Below are positions 1 to 6,824 of a stretch of DNA of 10,323 nucleotides, one piece after another; the stretch's first letter is position 1, and every line of letters begins with the position of its first letter. The notes beneath the pieces are model-generated. The model saw only the letters and a list, made by a program, of their open reading frames with translations. It ran no database searches and had not been told where the DNA came from. A program made the position numbers and the translations under genes. The stretch is taken from assembly GCA_020345785.1 (NCBI GenBank), contig CP070771.1, positions 6,845,520-6,855,842 of the forward strand, given 5' to 3'. The stretch comes from Desulfobacterales bacterium (GTDB lineage Bacteria > Desulfobacterota > Desulfobacteria > Desulfobacterales > JAFDCJ01).

Positions 1-97
1 TTGGAAGATAGCGTTGATCGTCAGAAGTCCCAGGCCCGGAAAAGTGAAGATGTACTCGACCACAAACAAGCCGCCGAGCAGCATGCCGATAAGCTGC
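1..97. repeat. Left copy of the 97-bp terminal direct repeat (circle overlap)
   Basis: These bases are identical to 10227-10323, in the same orientation. They lie inside the coding sequence of a DppB-like permease. An exact repeat at the extreme ends of a sequence, in the middle of an otherwise intact gene, is what a de Bruijn-graph assembler leaves when it linearises a circular path with a k-mer of about this length. I read it as an overlap and not as a biological terminal repeat. The non-redundant unit is 10,226 bp. Confidence 0.95.
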
Positions 98-876
98 ACG
101 CCAAAAAGGTTCAAAAGGGGAACAGAAGCGTTGCGGAACACATGCTTGACGACCACTATCCTTTTTGGCAGCCCGCGCACCCGCCCAACATCCACATAGT
201 TCTCTTGCATGTTCTTGGCGACTGAGACCGTAATGGCTCGGATCATGATCGGTGACAATTCAACTGCCAGGACCAGCGCCGGTAATATGACATAAGCGAA
301 ACCTTTAAAACCAATGGCCGGCAGCCACCCGGTCCTGGCTGAAAACAGGTATATAAAAACGACACCAATCCAGATGTTGGGCAGTGATACGAAAAGCGAG
401 CTGAGATACAAAGACAGTTTATCCTGCCAGCCACCCACTCTGAGGCCCGCCGCGATTCCGATGGGAAACGAAATTACCACCGTGAAAAGAATGCCCATGA
501 CCGCCAGCAAGAGACTGGATGGCAGTGCGTTGGCGATCAAGCCGCTTACGGTCGCTCGATTTTCGGAAGCGTGGGTTGTTGCTCCGCGAGAACCGCCGGT
601 ACTGCCGCCCTGCTTGCCGCGGATAAAGGAATGACCTAGTTCGCCTTCGATTATCTGCCCCAGATATCGGACGAACTGGATCGGTATGGGATCGCGCAGG
701 CCAAGTTCTCGGGCGGTCTCTTCCATGACGGATGGAGGCGTCATGGGACCAAGGATAATGCGAATCGGATCCCCGGGTACGACTCGGAGAAGGGCAAAAA
801 CAATGAAAGCAACGGAAACAACGACAATGATTCCCTGCGCAATACGCCGCAAGAAAAAATTAAGTGCAAATATCAT
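1..876 (-). CDS. DppB/OppB-like ABC transporter permease, N-terminal 292 codons (gene crosses the window ends)
   Basis: Membrane permease of an Opp/Dpp/Nik-type importer; it pairs with the DppC-like subunit to form the inner-membrane channel. It begins at ATG 876-874; an in-frame TAG two codons upstream (882-880) rules out an earlier start. The ribosome binding site is weak. Codon 292 (CAA, bases 3-1) continues directly into AGG at 10226-10224, giving a 329-residue protein ending at 10113, a normal DppB length. Visible family features: first membrane helix around residues 12-33 followed by RVVPGDP (31-37), the segment ELGLRDPIPIQ (57-67), and the cytoplasmic EAA loop from about E225 to N249 that docks on the ATPase. 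An unusual Gly/Ser-rich stretch at about 86-107 replaces the short linker usually found before helix 2. The gene follows the binding-protein gene by 49 bp in the same operon. The substrate cannot be read from the sequence. Confidence 0.9.
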   Translation of the reverse strand, partial: MIFALNFFLRRIAQGIIVVVSVAFIVFALLRVVPGDPIRIILGPMTPPSVMEETARELGLRDPIPIQFVRYLGQIIEGELGHSFIRGKQGGSTGGSRGATTHASENRATVSGLIANALPSSLLLAVMGILFTVVISFPIGIAAGLRVGGWQDKLSLYLSSLFVSLPNIWIGVVFIYLFSARTGWLPAIGFKGFAYVILPALVLAVELSPIMIRAITVSVAKNMQENYVDVGRVRGLPKRIVVVKHVFRNASVPLLNLFGVQLIGMLLGGLFVVEYIFTFPGLGLLTINAIFQ

Positions 877-925
877 ATTCTACCATCTTGCGATCGTCTT
901 ATGAACGTGTGACGTATCTGTATCT

Positions 926-2497
926 TCAATCCAATTGTGCCTTCGACAGATCGACCGGACCGTTGGGATAGTAGTACTCCCCTTTTAATTTCTTGCTTTT
1001 CGCATGGAAGAAAGCTGCGGAAAACAGCGACAAGCTGGGTACTTTCTCGGCCAGGGTCGGCAACGTTTCGGTCTGGAGAATTTTAAGGCGTTTTTCCGTG
1101 TCATCGGCGTTGCGCTCCTTGTCCAACACCGCGTCGATTTCCGGATCATTGATTCCGGTGATCAACGCCGCCGAGGAGTGCCAGTTCGGCCGCAGCACAA
1201 GATCCGGTTCCGGCGAGCCGGTAATCCATCCGACATCGACCAGATGCCCGGGTCCCTGACCGTCCGCGCGGCGGTAAATCTGATCTTCCCAGGCCGCCGG
1301 TTCAAGCACCGTCAGATTCACCGGGAATCCCTGCTCCTGAAGCATTGCCGTGATGACTTCACCATATTCCTTGGTCTTTGGATAGAAGCCGATCGAGGTG
1401 ATGTACTCAAGGTCGGGCAAACCTCTGCCCTTTGGATATCCGGCCGCAGCGAGAAGCTGCTGGCATTTATCCGGACTATATTCGGGATAGTTGGGTAAAT
1501 CGATGTAGCCGAACTTAACCGGTGAGATATAGCAACTGGATTGCTTCCCGGCGATACCTACGACCTCAAGTATCTGCGATCGATCAATGGCGTTGCAGGC
1601 CGCCATACGGACGCGCTGATCGTCGAAAGGCGGCTTGTTGCAGCGAAAATGGAGATACTTATTTTCACTCGATAAGCGCTTGTCAACGACGATCGAACTG
1701 TTTTTCTCCAGCGACAAGATTTGCTCGGGCTCGAGGCGTTCCGTAAGATGATACTCACCGTTCAGCAACCCCAATATGCGCGTATTGGAATTCGGCACGT
1801 AGGCAAAATCCAACTGATCGATTTGGGGCCTTCCCCCGTAGTAATCGTCATATGCCTTGAACGTGACCACGTCGCCTTGTGTGGCATGGTATTTAAAGGG
1901 TGCGGTACCGTTGGGACGCTGCTGAAGCGCTTGTTTATCTGCAATATCCTTAACCGATAGGATGGGCAGGAAACTCACGACATACCAAAAGGCAGCCGCG
2001 GGATAACCGTACTTCTTGGTGTGCAGCCGAACGGTGTGTTGGTCAACTACTTCGACCTCAACTTGGCCCGGATACCATGCCGCCGCCGGTCGACCGGGTT
2101 GAGAGGCATATTCAAACGTCGCTTTGACATCTTCCCCTTCAAACGGCTTGCCGTCGTGGAACTTCACGTTGCGCCTGAGCGAGAATTCAAGTGTATATTT
2201 GTCGATCAGCTTCCAGCTCGTTGCCAGATCGGGCTGGATCTCATTGGGGTTTTCGACTCGCATGGGACACCGGGTCAAATGACTGAAAACAAACCCCTCG
2301 GCAGTGATCTGCGGCGCCACCGTATGGGAACTCGGATCCCAGCTTCCGGTCACTGTACCCGCGGACGCAAACACAAGGGTCTTCAGGGACTGACCCCGTG
2401 CCTTGCGAATGAAGGGGGTGTTCGCTTGAATGAGCAATGACGCGCCGCCTAAAGCGCTTCCTACGATGAACTGTCGTCTGGTACATTTTAGTGCCAT
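926..2497 (-). CDS. Tat-exported extracellular solute-binding protein, family 5 (SBP_bac_5, peptide-type)
   Basis: Captures the substrate outside the inner membrane and delivers it to the DppB/DppC permeases encoded downstream. The protein is 523 residues, usual for family 5 (DppA/OppA/NikA). The N-terminus holds a twin-arginine motif (TRRQF, residues 6-10), a hydrophobic stretch (11-24) and a likely cleavage region near ARG-QS (33-37), so export by the Tat pathway is expected; there is no lipobox cysteine. The family signature LRRNVKFHDGKPFEGEDV lies at about 107-124, followed by GTAPFKY (197-203), a variant of the usual GTGPFK. The start is fixed by a perfect AGGAGG (plus-strand 2503-2508) five bases upstream. 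It is first in the importer operon and is read divergently from the GlcG-kinase-M81 genes. Family 5 proteins bind peptides, nickel, opines, sugars or glutathione, so the ligand is unknown. Confidence 0.93.
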   Translation of the reverse strand: MALKCTRRQFIVGSALGGASLLIQANTPFIRKARGQSLKTLVFASAGTVTGSWDPSSHTVAPQITAEGFVFSHLTRCPMRVENPNEIQPDLATSWKLIDKYTLEFSLRRNVKFHDGKPFEGEDVKATFEYASQPGRPAAAWYPGQVEVEVVDQHTVRLHTKKYGYPAAAFWYVVSFLPILSVKDIADKQALQQRPNGTAPFKYHATQGDVVTFKAYDDYYGGRPQIDQLDFAYVPNSNTRILGLLNGEYHLTERLEPEQILSLEKNSSIVVDKRLSSENKYLHFRCNKPPFDDQRVRMAACNAIDRSQILEVVGIAGKQSSCYISPVKFGYIDLPNYPEYSPDKCQQLLAAAGYPKGRGLPDLEYITSIGFYPKTKEYGEVITAMLQEQGFPVNLTVLEPAAWEDQIYRRADGQGPGHLVDVGWITGSPEPDLVLRPNWHSSAALITGINDPEIDAVLDKERNADDTEKRLKILQTETLPTLAEKVPSLSLFSAAFFHAKSKKLKGEYYYPNGPVDLSKAQLD

Positions 2498-2502
2498 AGT
2501 AT

Positions 2503-2508
2503 CCTCCT
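2503..2508 (-). promoter_or_regulatory. Ribosome binding site of the solute-binding protein gene
   Basis: The minus strand reads AGGAGG here, five bases before the ATG at 2497-2495. It is a full-consensus Shine-Dalgarno sequence and decides the start of the binding-protein gene. High expression of the binding protein relative to the permeases, whose DppB start has only a weak site, would fit the stoichiometry usual for ABC importers. Confidence 0.85.
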
Positions 2509-2705
2509 CTTTTGTTGGGGAGTTGGGTGTGGAGAGCCGGTTCTTATACCATCGCCGTGAAACACCTCAGTATGATTGACCAGATTGATAGGTGCAATGT
2601 CTTGAGTAATAACGATGGTATGGCTGCTTGACAGGTTGATGTTGTATCGTTCAACCCCATTCACCTGAATGGATTATCACTGGAGGCTTGATAATTCTAA
2701 ACTAT

Positions 2706-2727
2706 CTCTCAATAACTTTATTGAAAG
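2706..2727. promoter_or_regulatory. Candidate operator palindrome between the divergent operons
   Basis: The core TCAATAA-CT-TTATTGA (2709-2724) is a perfect inverted repeat with 7-base arms and a 2-base centre. After one mismatched pair (2708/2725), two further complementary pairs extend it to 2706-2727. It lies about 209 bp upstream of the binding-protein start in the AT-rich part of the divergent region, close to a minus-strand TAGAAT (2699-2694). Symmetry and position suggest a dimeric repressor or activator site. Which regulator family binds it is unknown. Confidence 0.4.
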
Positions 2728-2938
2728 TCAAGCGATTTTTAAAGAAAATTTCTTATTTATCTATCGAAATCTGTCCCGGTAATGACACCTACGGCCGCGG
2801 GTAAATGTGAAAAAGTGGACGACAAGGCGATCGATGGCGGGCAAAATATATGAATGCTAAGGCTTTTAACATTCAGGAATCGCTTTTTGAGACTGGATCA
2901 AGCAAAAAAAACAAGGTTGATAGGGCCTAAAATCTATA

Positions 2939-2967
2939 TTGACAACAAAGCCCGCCTTCGTTATCTG
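2939..2967 (+). promoter_or_regulatory. Candidate sigma-70-type promoter for the GlcG-kinase-M81 operon
   Basis: A perfect TTGACA (2939-2944) is followed after 17 bases by TATCTG (2962-2967), which matches only three positions of the -10 consensus. If used, the transcript would begin near 2975 and carry repeat copy A in its leader before the GlcG start at 3162. The weak -10 makes this tentative. Confidence 0.3.
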
Positions 2968-3012
2968 GTTGACTATTGGTTCCGTTGAATTGATGTCACG
3001 ATATATTGGGCT

Positions 3013-3141
3013 GTCTTGTCCCGTCGTCTTGTGGGGTCGTAGCCCGAAGGGCGAAGCCCCAAGCTCGAAGAGCGAAGTCGGAAGCTGATGCCGACCCACA
3101 ATTCGTAATTTTCGATTCATCCGCTTCGAAAAAGCAACTTC
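3013..3141 (+). repeat. REP-like repeat, copy A (with two 21-bp hairpin units)
   Basis: Direct repeat of 6825-6919. The last 80 bases (3062-3141) match 6840-6919 at 69 of 80 positions by hand alignment, and the first 15 (3013-3027) match 6825-6839 at 14 of 15. Copy A is about 34 bases longer, partly because it has two 21-bp tandem units (3041-3061 and 3062-3082). Each unit holds a small hairpin: GCCC-GAA-GGGC at 3042-3052 and GCTC-GAA-GAGC at 3063-3073. The paired C/G-to-T/A change between them keeps the stem. An outer TGGGG (3032-3036) can pair with CCCCA (3057-3061). GTAG (3039-3042) leads the first hairpin, as in REP elements served by RAYT transposases. It lies in the leader of the GlcG gene. 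Confidence 0.8.
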
Positions 3142-3150
3142 TTAAACAAA

Positions 3151-3155
3151 GGAGG
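3151..3155 (+). promoter_or_regulatory. Ribosome binding site deciding the GlcG start
   Basis: GGAGG ends six bases before ATG 3162-3164. The reading frame stays open upstream through repeat copy A to 3006, so an automatic caller may extend the protein by 52 residues of repeat-derived sequence. This site and the match of residues from 3162 to the GlcG/HbpS family argue for the shorter form. Confidence 0.9.
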
Positions 3156-3161
3156 TTTAAG

Positions 3162-3566
3162 ATGGGCAAAGTGATGAATCTCGAGGCTGCCTTGCGTATG
3201 ATTGAGGCTGCGAAGAAGAAGGCCTCCGAGATCGGTATCCCTATGGTGATCGCTATCGTGGACAAGGGGGGCAACCTGATCGCTATGGAGCGAATGGATG
3301 GGGCCTTGCTGGGCAGCCTGGATATCGCGAAAAATAAAGCATACACCGCTGTCGCTTCACAGATGCCGACCGGCGAACTGGCGAAGTTGGCCCAACCTGG
3401 CGCAGAGTTGTTTGGCATTGACAAAACCAATGGTGGACGGATCATTATCTTTGCCGGTGGTTTCCCCATTAAGGCTGATGATGAGATTGTAGGCGGCATT
3501 GGTGTTAGCGGCGGCCCCGTCAAAGACGACGCGGCCTGCGCTCAGGCTGGGTTGGCGGCTTTCTAA
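3162..3566 (+). CDS. GlcG/HbpS-family heme-binding-type protein (DUF336)
   Basis: A compact 134-residue protein, the usual length of the family that includes GlcG, HbpS and the C-terminal domain of PduO. Family motifs are clear: VDKGGNLIAMERMDG (33-47), FAGGFPI (97-103) and GGIGVSGG (111-118) followed by DD (122-123) and an AxAG-type end. There is no signal peptide, so it should act in the cytoplasm. Some members bind heme or cobalamin-related ligands; many are uncharacterised neighbours of glycolate, diol or glycerol catabolic genes. It is first in a plus-strand operon, 50 bp before the FGGY kinase. A hand count of one 60-base sample (3301-3360) gives 33 G+C, closer to the transporter genes than to its own downstream neighbours. 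Whether it binds heme here, or what it senses or protects, cannot be told. Confidence 0.88.
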   Translation: MGKVMNLEAALRMIEAAKKKASEIGIPMVIAIVDKGGNLIAMERMDGALLGSLDIAKNKAYTAVASQMPTGELAKLAQPGAELFGIDKTNGGRIIIFAGGFPIKADDEIVGGIGVSGGPVKDDAACAQAGLAAF

Positions 3567-3616
3567 ACCGTGTCCGGGAATATGCAATCGCTCTCTTAAC
3601 GAAGGATTTTAGCTAA

Positions 3617-5104
3617 ATGAAACAATCCTATATTGTTTCCTATGATTTAGGTACGAGCGGAGTTAAAATTGCGTTGGTCGATCTGGGAGGAAATTTAATA
3701 AGTTCTGAGACCGTCGGCTATTCATTGTTGATACCAGAGCCAGGCTGGGCAGAACAGGATCCGGATGAATTCTGGGATGCTGTGTGCAAGGGAACAAAGC
3801 AGGTCGTTGCCAAGGAGAATATTAGGCCGGAAGCCATAGCCGGGATCGCATTTGGGACACAATGGAAAGGGATTATTCCCCTTGATGGCGATGACAACGT
3901 CCTTCATAACGCCATTATATGGCTTGACGGCCGGGCTGGAAAGCAAGCAAAAAAGTTGAACGCCCGTATGCATAAAGATTGCTTCACTGAGAGAGATTAC
4001 TGGGCGCGGCTGATGTGGCTGAAAGAAGAATTACCGGAAATCTATGATAAAACAGCCAGTTTTCTTGAGGTGAACGCCTTTTTGAAATTTAAGACTACCG
4101 GGGTGAAAGCCGTAGATCTGACGAACGATTTCATCCACAGTCTCGAGCCTGAAATCCAGGATTATTATAGCCGCGTATTGACATCGGCAGAACTGGATCT
4201 GGCCAAATTTCCGCCCCTCGTCATGCCGGAGGAACGCGTGGGGGAGTTGACAGCCGAAGCTGCACAAAAATTAGGGCTTTGTGAAAAGACACCTGTTTTT
4301 GGAGGCTGTGGAGATATACCGGCAGTTGCGATTGGTGCCGGGTGCAGTTCCATCGGAAGTGCGCATATCTATCTTGGTTCTTCCGGTTGGCTGGGCATTT
4401 CAGTTCCGGAGAGAAAAACAGACGTGGGAGAGCTCTATCAAACGTTCGATAAAAATAAAGAGCTTCTATTATATGTGATGCAGGCTGCCGGTATGGCTCA
4501 AAATTGGGCGGTAGAACAGTTTTATAATGCCGAGAAAAAATTGTTGAAAGATGATATCTTTAAATATGTAAATAATGATTTGTCCGATATTCCCCCCGGT
4601 TCCCTTAATATGATTGCGACTCCATGGCTTCATGGTGAGTTGCCGCCGTTATCAAACGATGCAAGAATGGTATTTTTCAATATAAACAACATGCACGACA
4701 GAAGACACATGATGAATGCGGTGCGGGAAGGTATTTGCTTTTCTCTGCGCTGGAAAATTGAAATGTATAGAGAGCAAACCAGGAAAAAACTGGACTCCAT
4801 TCGTGTCGTCGGTGGCGCCGCCTTGAGCGATCGTTGGATGCAGACTATAGCTAACATTCTGAAGATACCTGTAATTATACCGGAAAATGCACACCATGCG
4901 GGTGCAATCGGTTCGGCATATTGCGCCATAGTCGGCCTTGGCGTCTGCAGGGATTTTGACGAGGCAGACAAGTTGGTCAAAGAGGGAAAAATATTTCATC
5001 CAGACAAAGCATATGCTGAAATGTACGATACGATGTACGGCGTATTTAAAAATATCTATCCATTCATGAAAGACATGTTCCGTACACTTAATAAACTGCA
5101 CTAA
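3617..5104 (+). CDS. FGGY-family carbohydrate kinase (xylulokinase-like)
   Basis: Cytoplasmic ATP-dependent kinase of a sugar, polyol or related hydroxyl compound. The 495 residues fit the family. Visible features: N-terminal phosphate loop DLGTSGVK (10-17, with D10 matching a conserved active-site Asp), WAEQDP (44-49), IIWLDGRA (100-107), GGCGDIPA (229-236) with the expected catalytic base D233, the nucleotide-side GSSGW segment (254-258), and the C-terminal FGGY block VVGGAALSDRW (397-407) to HHAGAIGSAYCA (426-437). Where xylulokinases have an MHG substrate motif after GIAG, this protein has TQWKG (81-85), so xylulose is unlikely to be its substrate. The start ATG has GAAGGA (3601-3606) upstream. 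The gene is AT-richer than the transporter genes (24 G+C in 4441-4500). The M81 gene follows by 14 bp, so the two are surely co-transcribed. The substrate is unknown. Confidence 0.92.
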   Translation: MKQSYIVSYDLGTSGVKIALVDLGGNLISSETVGYSLLIPEPGWAEQDPDEFWDAVCKGTKQVVAKENIRPEAIAGIAFGTQWKGIIPLDGDDNVLHNAIIWLDGRAGKQAKKLNARMHKDCFTERDYWARLMWLKEELPEIYDKTASFLEVNAFLKFKTTGVKAVDLTNDFIHSLEPEIQDYYSRVLTSAELDLAKFPPLVMPEERVGELTAEAAQKLGLCEKTPVFGGCGDIPAVAIGAGCSSIGSAHIYLGSSGWLGISVPERKTDVGELYQTFDKNKELLLYVMQAAGMAQNWAVEQFYNAEKKLLKDDIFKYVNNDLSDIPPGSLNMIATPWLHGELPPLSNDARMVFFNINNMHDRRHMMNAVREGICFSLRWKIEMYREQTRKKLDSIRVVGGAALSDRWMQTIANILKIPVIIPENAHHAGAIGSAYCAIVGLGVCRDFDEADKLVKEGKIFHPDKAYAEMYDTMYGVFKNIYPFMKDMFRTLNKLH

Positions 5105-5118
5105 AAAGGGGCATTACT

Positions 5119-6612
5119 GTGAAAATTGTTTTATGTGAATTTAATCAGGAAACTAACTCCTTTAATCCCGATTTTACCAAAAGGGACAGCTTTGAATATT
5201 ATGGAATATACCTGGGTGCAGATATGCTTGCGAATTTAAAAAATAAACCCAGAGCAATCGCAGGCATGCTTGATGTTATAGAAGATAGAAAGGCAACCGC
5301 AATCCCTGCCTGTTCCATGTATTCGCAAAGTGGCGGCCCTATTGACCATGGGGTCCTGGAGTGGTTCCTTGAAAAAACATTATTGCGCATTCAGCAGAAT
5401 GCGCCGGTAGATGGGGTTTTCGTTTCTTTACACGGTGCAACGCAGACAACCGAATGCGATGATGTCTGTGGACTTATTTTAGAAAAGATCCGTATTGAAG
5501 TAGGCGACCATGCCGTCATCTCCGCATCCGCTGACCTCCATGCAAATGTAACCAGAAAGATGGTAAAAAATGCTGATTTTATATGTGGCTTTCATACCTA
5601 TCCGCACACGGATTATTATGAAACAGGGGTTCGGGCTGCAAAGCTGGCAATGGAAGCGCTGATAGGAAAGAAAAAATATCATCTGGTGCGTGTGGGAATC
5701 CCCATGATTGTTCCGGCCAACGGCTATTCGACCTTGCAGGGTCCCTTTGCCGAATTGATGAAATACGGCCACTCACTGGTCCAATCTGAAAAGTTGAGGG
5801 ATTTATCAATATTTATGATGCAGCCCTGGCTGGATGTCAAAGAAGGTGCTTCGACGATTATTGCCGTCGCAGAAGATAAACATACAGCGCAAAAATACGC
5901 GGTTGATATGGCACAGCGACTGTTGAAAAAACGAAATACGTTTCATCCCGCAATGTATTCCATTGATCAAGTGATAAAATTAGCTGAAAAAGATGATATA
6001 AAAAAGCCGGTTGTCTTGGTTGATTGTGCGGATTCTTCCAATGCAGGCGCTGCCGGCGACAGCGTTGCCGTTGTGAAAAAAATTCTTGAAACAGCCCCAA
6101 ACTTAAAAGCCGCATCGGTGCTGACAGATGCGCCGGCAGCGTCGCAGGCCCATGCCTTAGGTGTCGGTAAGAAAGCTATGTTTTCTCTTGGCGCAACAAA
6201 GGATCCTATTCATAGTGAGCCGATAAAGATCGAAGCTTACGTTAAATCCTTGCATGATGGGATCTTCACACAGGAAGGGCCTGCCGGACGTGGAATCGTC
6301 ATCAATATAGGGCCTACGGCTGTTCTTAATATTAAGAATATAGATATTGTTGTTTGTCATAAAGTCTCTGGTAATGGCGATCCGCAGTTGTATCGGTCGT
6401 TTGGCATCGAGCCAAAATTTTATCAGCTAGTAGTTGTAAAAGCGTGTTCATCATTTAGAGCGGCATACCAGCTTTTTGCAGATGTTATTTGCCCGACTGA
6501 AACACCCGGAGCAGCAGCCACCGATCTCATATCTCTAAATTATGAGAAGCTGCCCAAGACCTTCTATCCTTTTTCCTCGTTGGATGATTATCAGCTCACC
6601 GATATTACATAA
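5119..6612 (+). CDS. M81-family metallopeptidase (MlrC-like, DUF1485)
   Basis: Predicted zinc-dependent hydrolase of the M81 family, whose best-known member MlrC cleaves linearised microcystin; most members act on unknown small peptides or amides in the cytoplasm. The 497 residues match the family. Motifs: EFNQETNSFNP (7-17), SLHGA (103-107), ADLHANVT (138-145) and YPHTDYYETG (161-170), whose D139, H141 and H163 are the expected metal ligands, then PWLDVKEG (236-243), DCADSSNAGAAGD (302-314) and a C-terminal TETPGAAATDL (460-470). No signal peptide. The start is GTG at 5119, seven bases after AAGGGG (5106-5111); MKIVLCE agrees with family N-termini. The gene is low in GC (18 G+C in 5941-6000). 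M81 genes often sit beside Dpp-type importers, which supports cleavage of the imported compound; the identity of that compound is not known. Confidence 0.93.
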   Translation: MKIVLCEFNQETNSFNPDFTKRDSFEYYGIYLGADMLANLKNKPRAIAGMLDVIEDRKATAIPACSMYSQSGGPIDHGVLEWFLEKTLLRIQQNAPVDGVFVSLHGATQTTECDDVCGLILEKIRIEVGDHAVISASADLHANVTRKMVKNADFICGFHTYPHTDYYETGVRAAKLAMEALIGKKKYHLVRVGIPMIVPANGYSTLQGPFAELMKYGHSLVQSEKLRDLSIFMMQPWLDVKEGASTIIAVAEDKHTAQKYAVDMAQRLLKKRNTFHPAMYSIDQVIKLAEKDDIKKPVVLVDCADSSNAGAAGDSVAVVKKILETAPNLKAASVLTDAPAASQAHALGVGKKAMFSLGATKDPIHSEPIKIEAYVKSLHDGIFTQEGPAGRGIVINIGPTAVLNIKNIDIVVCHKVSGNGDPQLYRSFGIEPKFYQLVVVKACSSFRAAYQLFADVICPTETPGAAATDLISLNYEKLPKTFYPFSSLDDYQLTDIT

Positions 6613-6632
6613 ATTTACAACTAGACATTGGA

Positions 6633-6761
6633 TTGCGCAAAAAAGCCGGCACCGATGGTCAAGTTCCAACCTTGATTGATTCGGATATATCGCGCAAGGA
6701 ATTTCGCCAAAATTGGGCGCGGCTGATTCAAAAAATATACCCTGTTAAATTTCCCAAAGGG
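6633..6761 (+). pseudogene. Transposase remnant (possible IS91/IS801-type C-terminal piece)
   Basis: The plus-strand reading contains VPTLIDSDISRKEF followed by RQNWARLIQKIY, a stretch I recognise from the region just before the zinc-binding CPKC motif near the C-terminus of IS91/IS801-like transposases. The CPxC pair itself is missing: the frame instead drifts into KFPKG and then into repeat copy B. There is no start codon with a ribosome binding site and no catalytic domain, so this is a scrap and not a working gene. The assignment rests on memory of the motif and not on an alignment. Confidence 0.45.
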
Positions 6762-6824
6762 AACCCTATTGAAGATGTTGATTACCCGATGGACTTGTCG
6801 CGGCGTAGTTCGACTTGTTGGGTC

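Larger units (their letters stand above)
2498..3012. other. Divergent intergenic region upstream of both operons
   Basis: About 515 bp of non-coding sequence between the importer operon (minus) and repeat copy A, which precedes the plus-strand operon. I see no convincing gene here. The part from about 2690 to 2770 is AT-rich and contains a good palindrome (2706-2727), so it is the most likely place for promoter and operator sites of the importer operon. A near-consensus -10 hexamer TAGAAT sits on the minus strand at 2699-2694, but without a good -35 at the right distance. A candidate plus-strand promoter lies at 2939-2967. No transcription factor is encoded in the unit. Confidence 0.6.

Noticed and set aside
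1..97. Terminal direct repeat as a transposon, phage or attachment-site repeat
   Set aside because: It lies inside the permease coding sequence, has no inverted-repeat or att-like structure, and removing one copy restores an intact gene. An assembly overlap of a circular path explains it better.
314..634. Open frame of 106 codons on the plus strand
   Set aside because: It is antisense to the DppB-like permease, which translates cleanly with family motifs from 876 to 1.
2021..2440. Open frame of 139 codons on the plus strand
   Set aside because: Shadow of the binding-protein gene on the other strand, with no ribosome binding site or recognisable domain.
926..2497. Binding protein as a lipoprotein because of C5
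   Set aside because: C5 lies before the twin-arginine motif and hydrophobic stretch, and no lipobox cysteine follows the stretch. A Tat signal with ordinary cleavage fits better.
2628..2656. TTGACA at 2628-2633 as a promoter, with GGTTGA/TCAACC (2634-2639, 2651-2656) as operator
   Set aside because: No -10 hexamer at 15-19 bases from this TTGACA, and the inverted repeat has only 6-base arms with an 11-base gap. It is too weak to list as a feature.
2742..2754. AAGAAA-A-TTTCTT palindrome
   Set aside because: Perfect but low-complexity A/T-rich sequence in an AT-rich stretch, easily expected by chance.
2866..3120. Small minus-strand gene in the divergent region
   Set aside because: Much of it is the reverse of repeat copy A. 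It has no family resemblance, and both repeat copies are open in several frames by composition.
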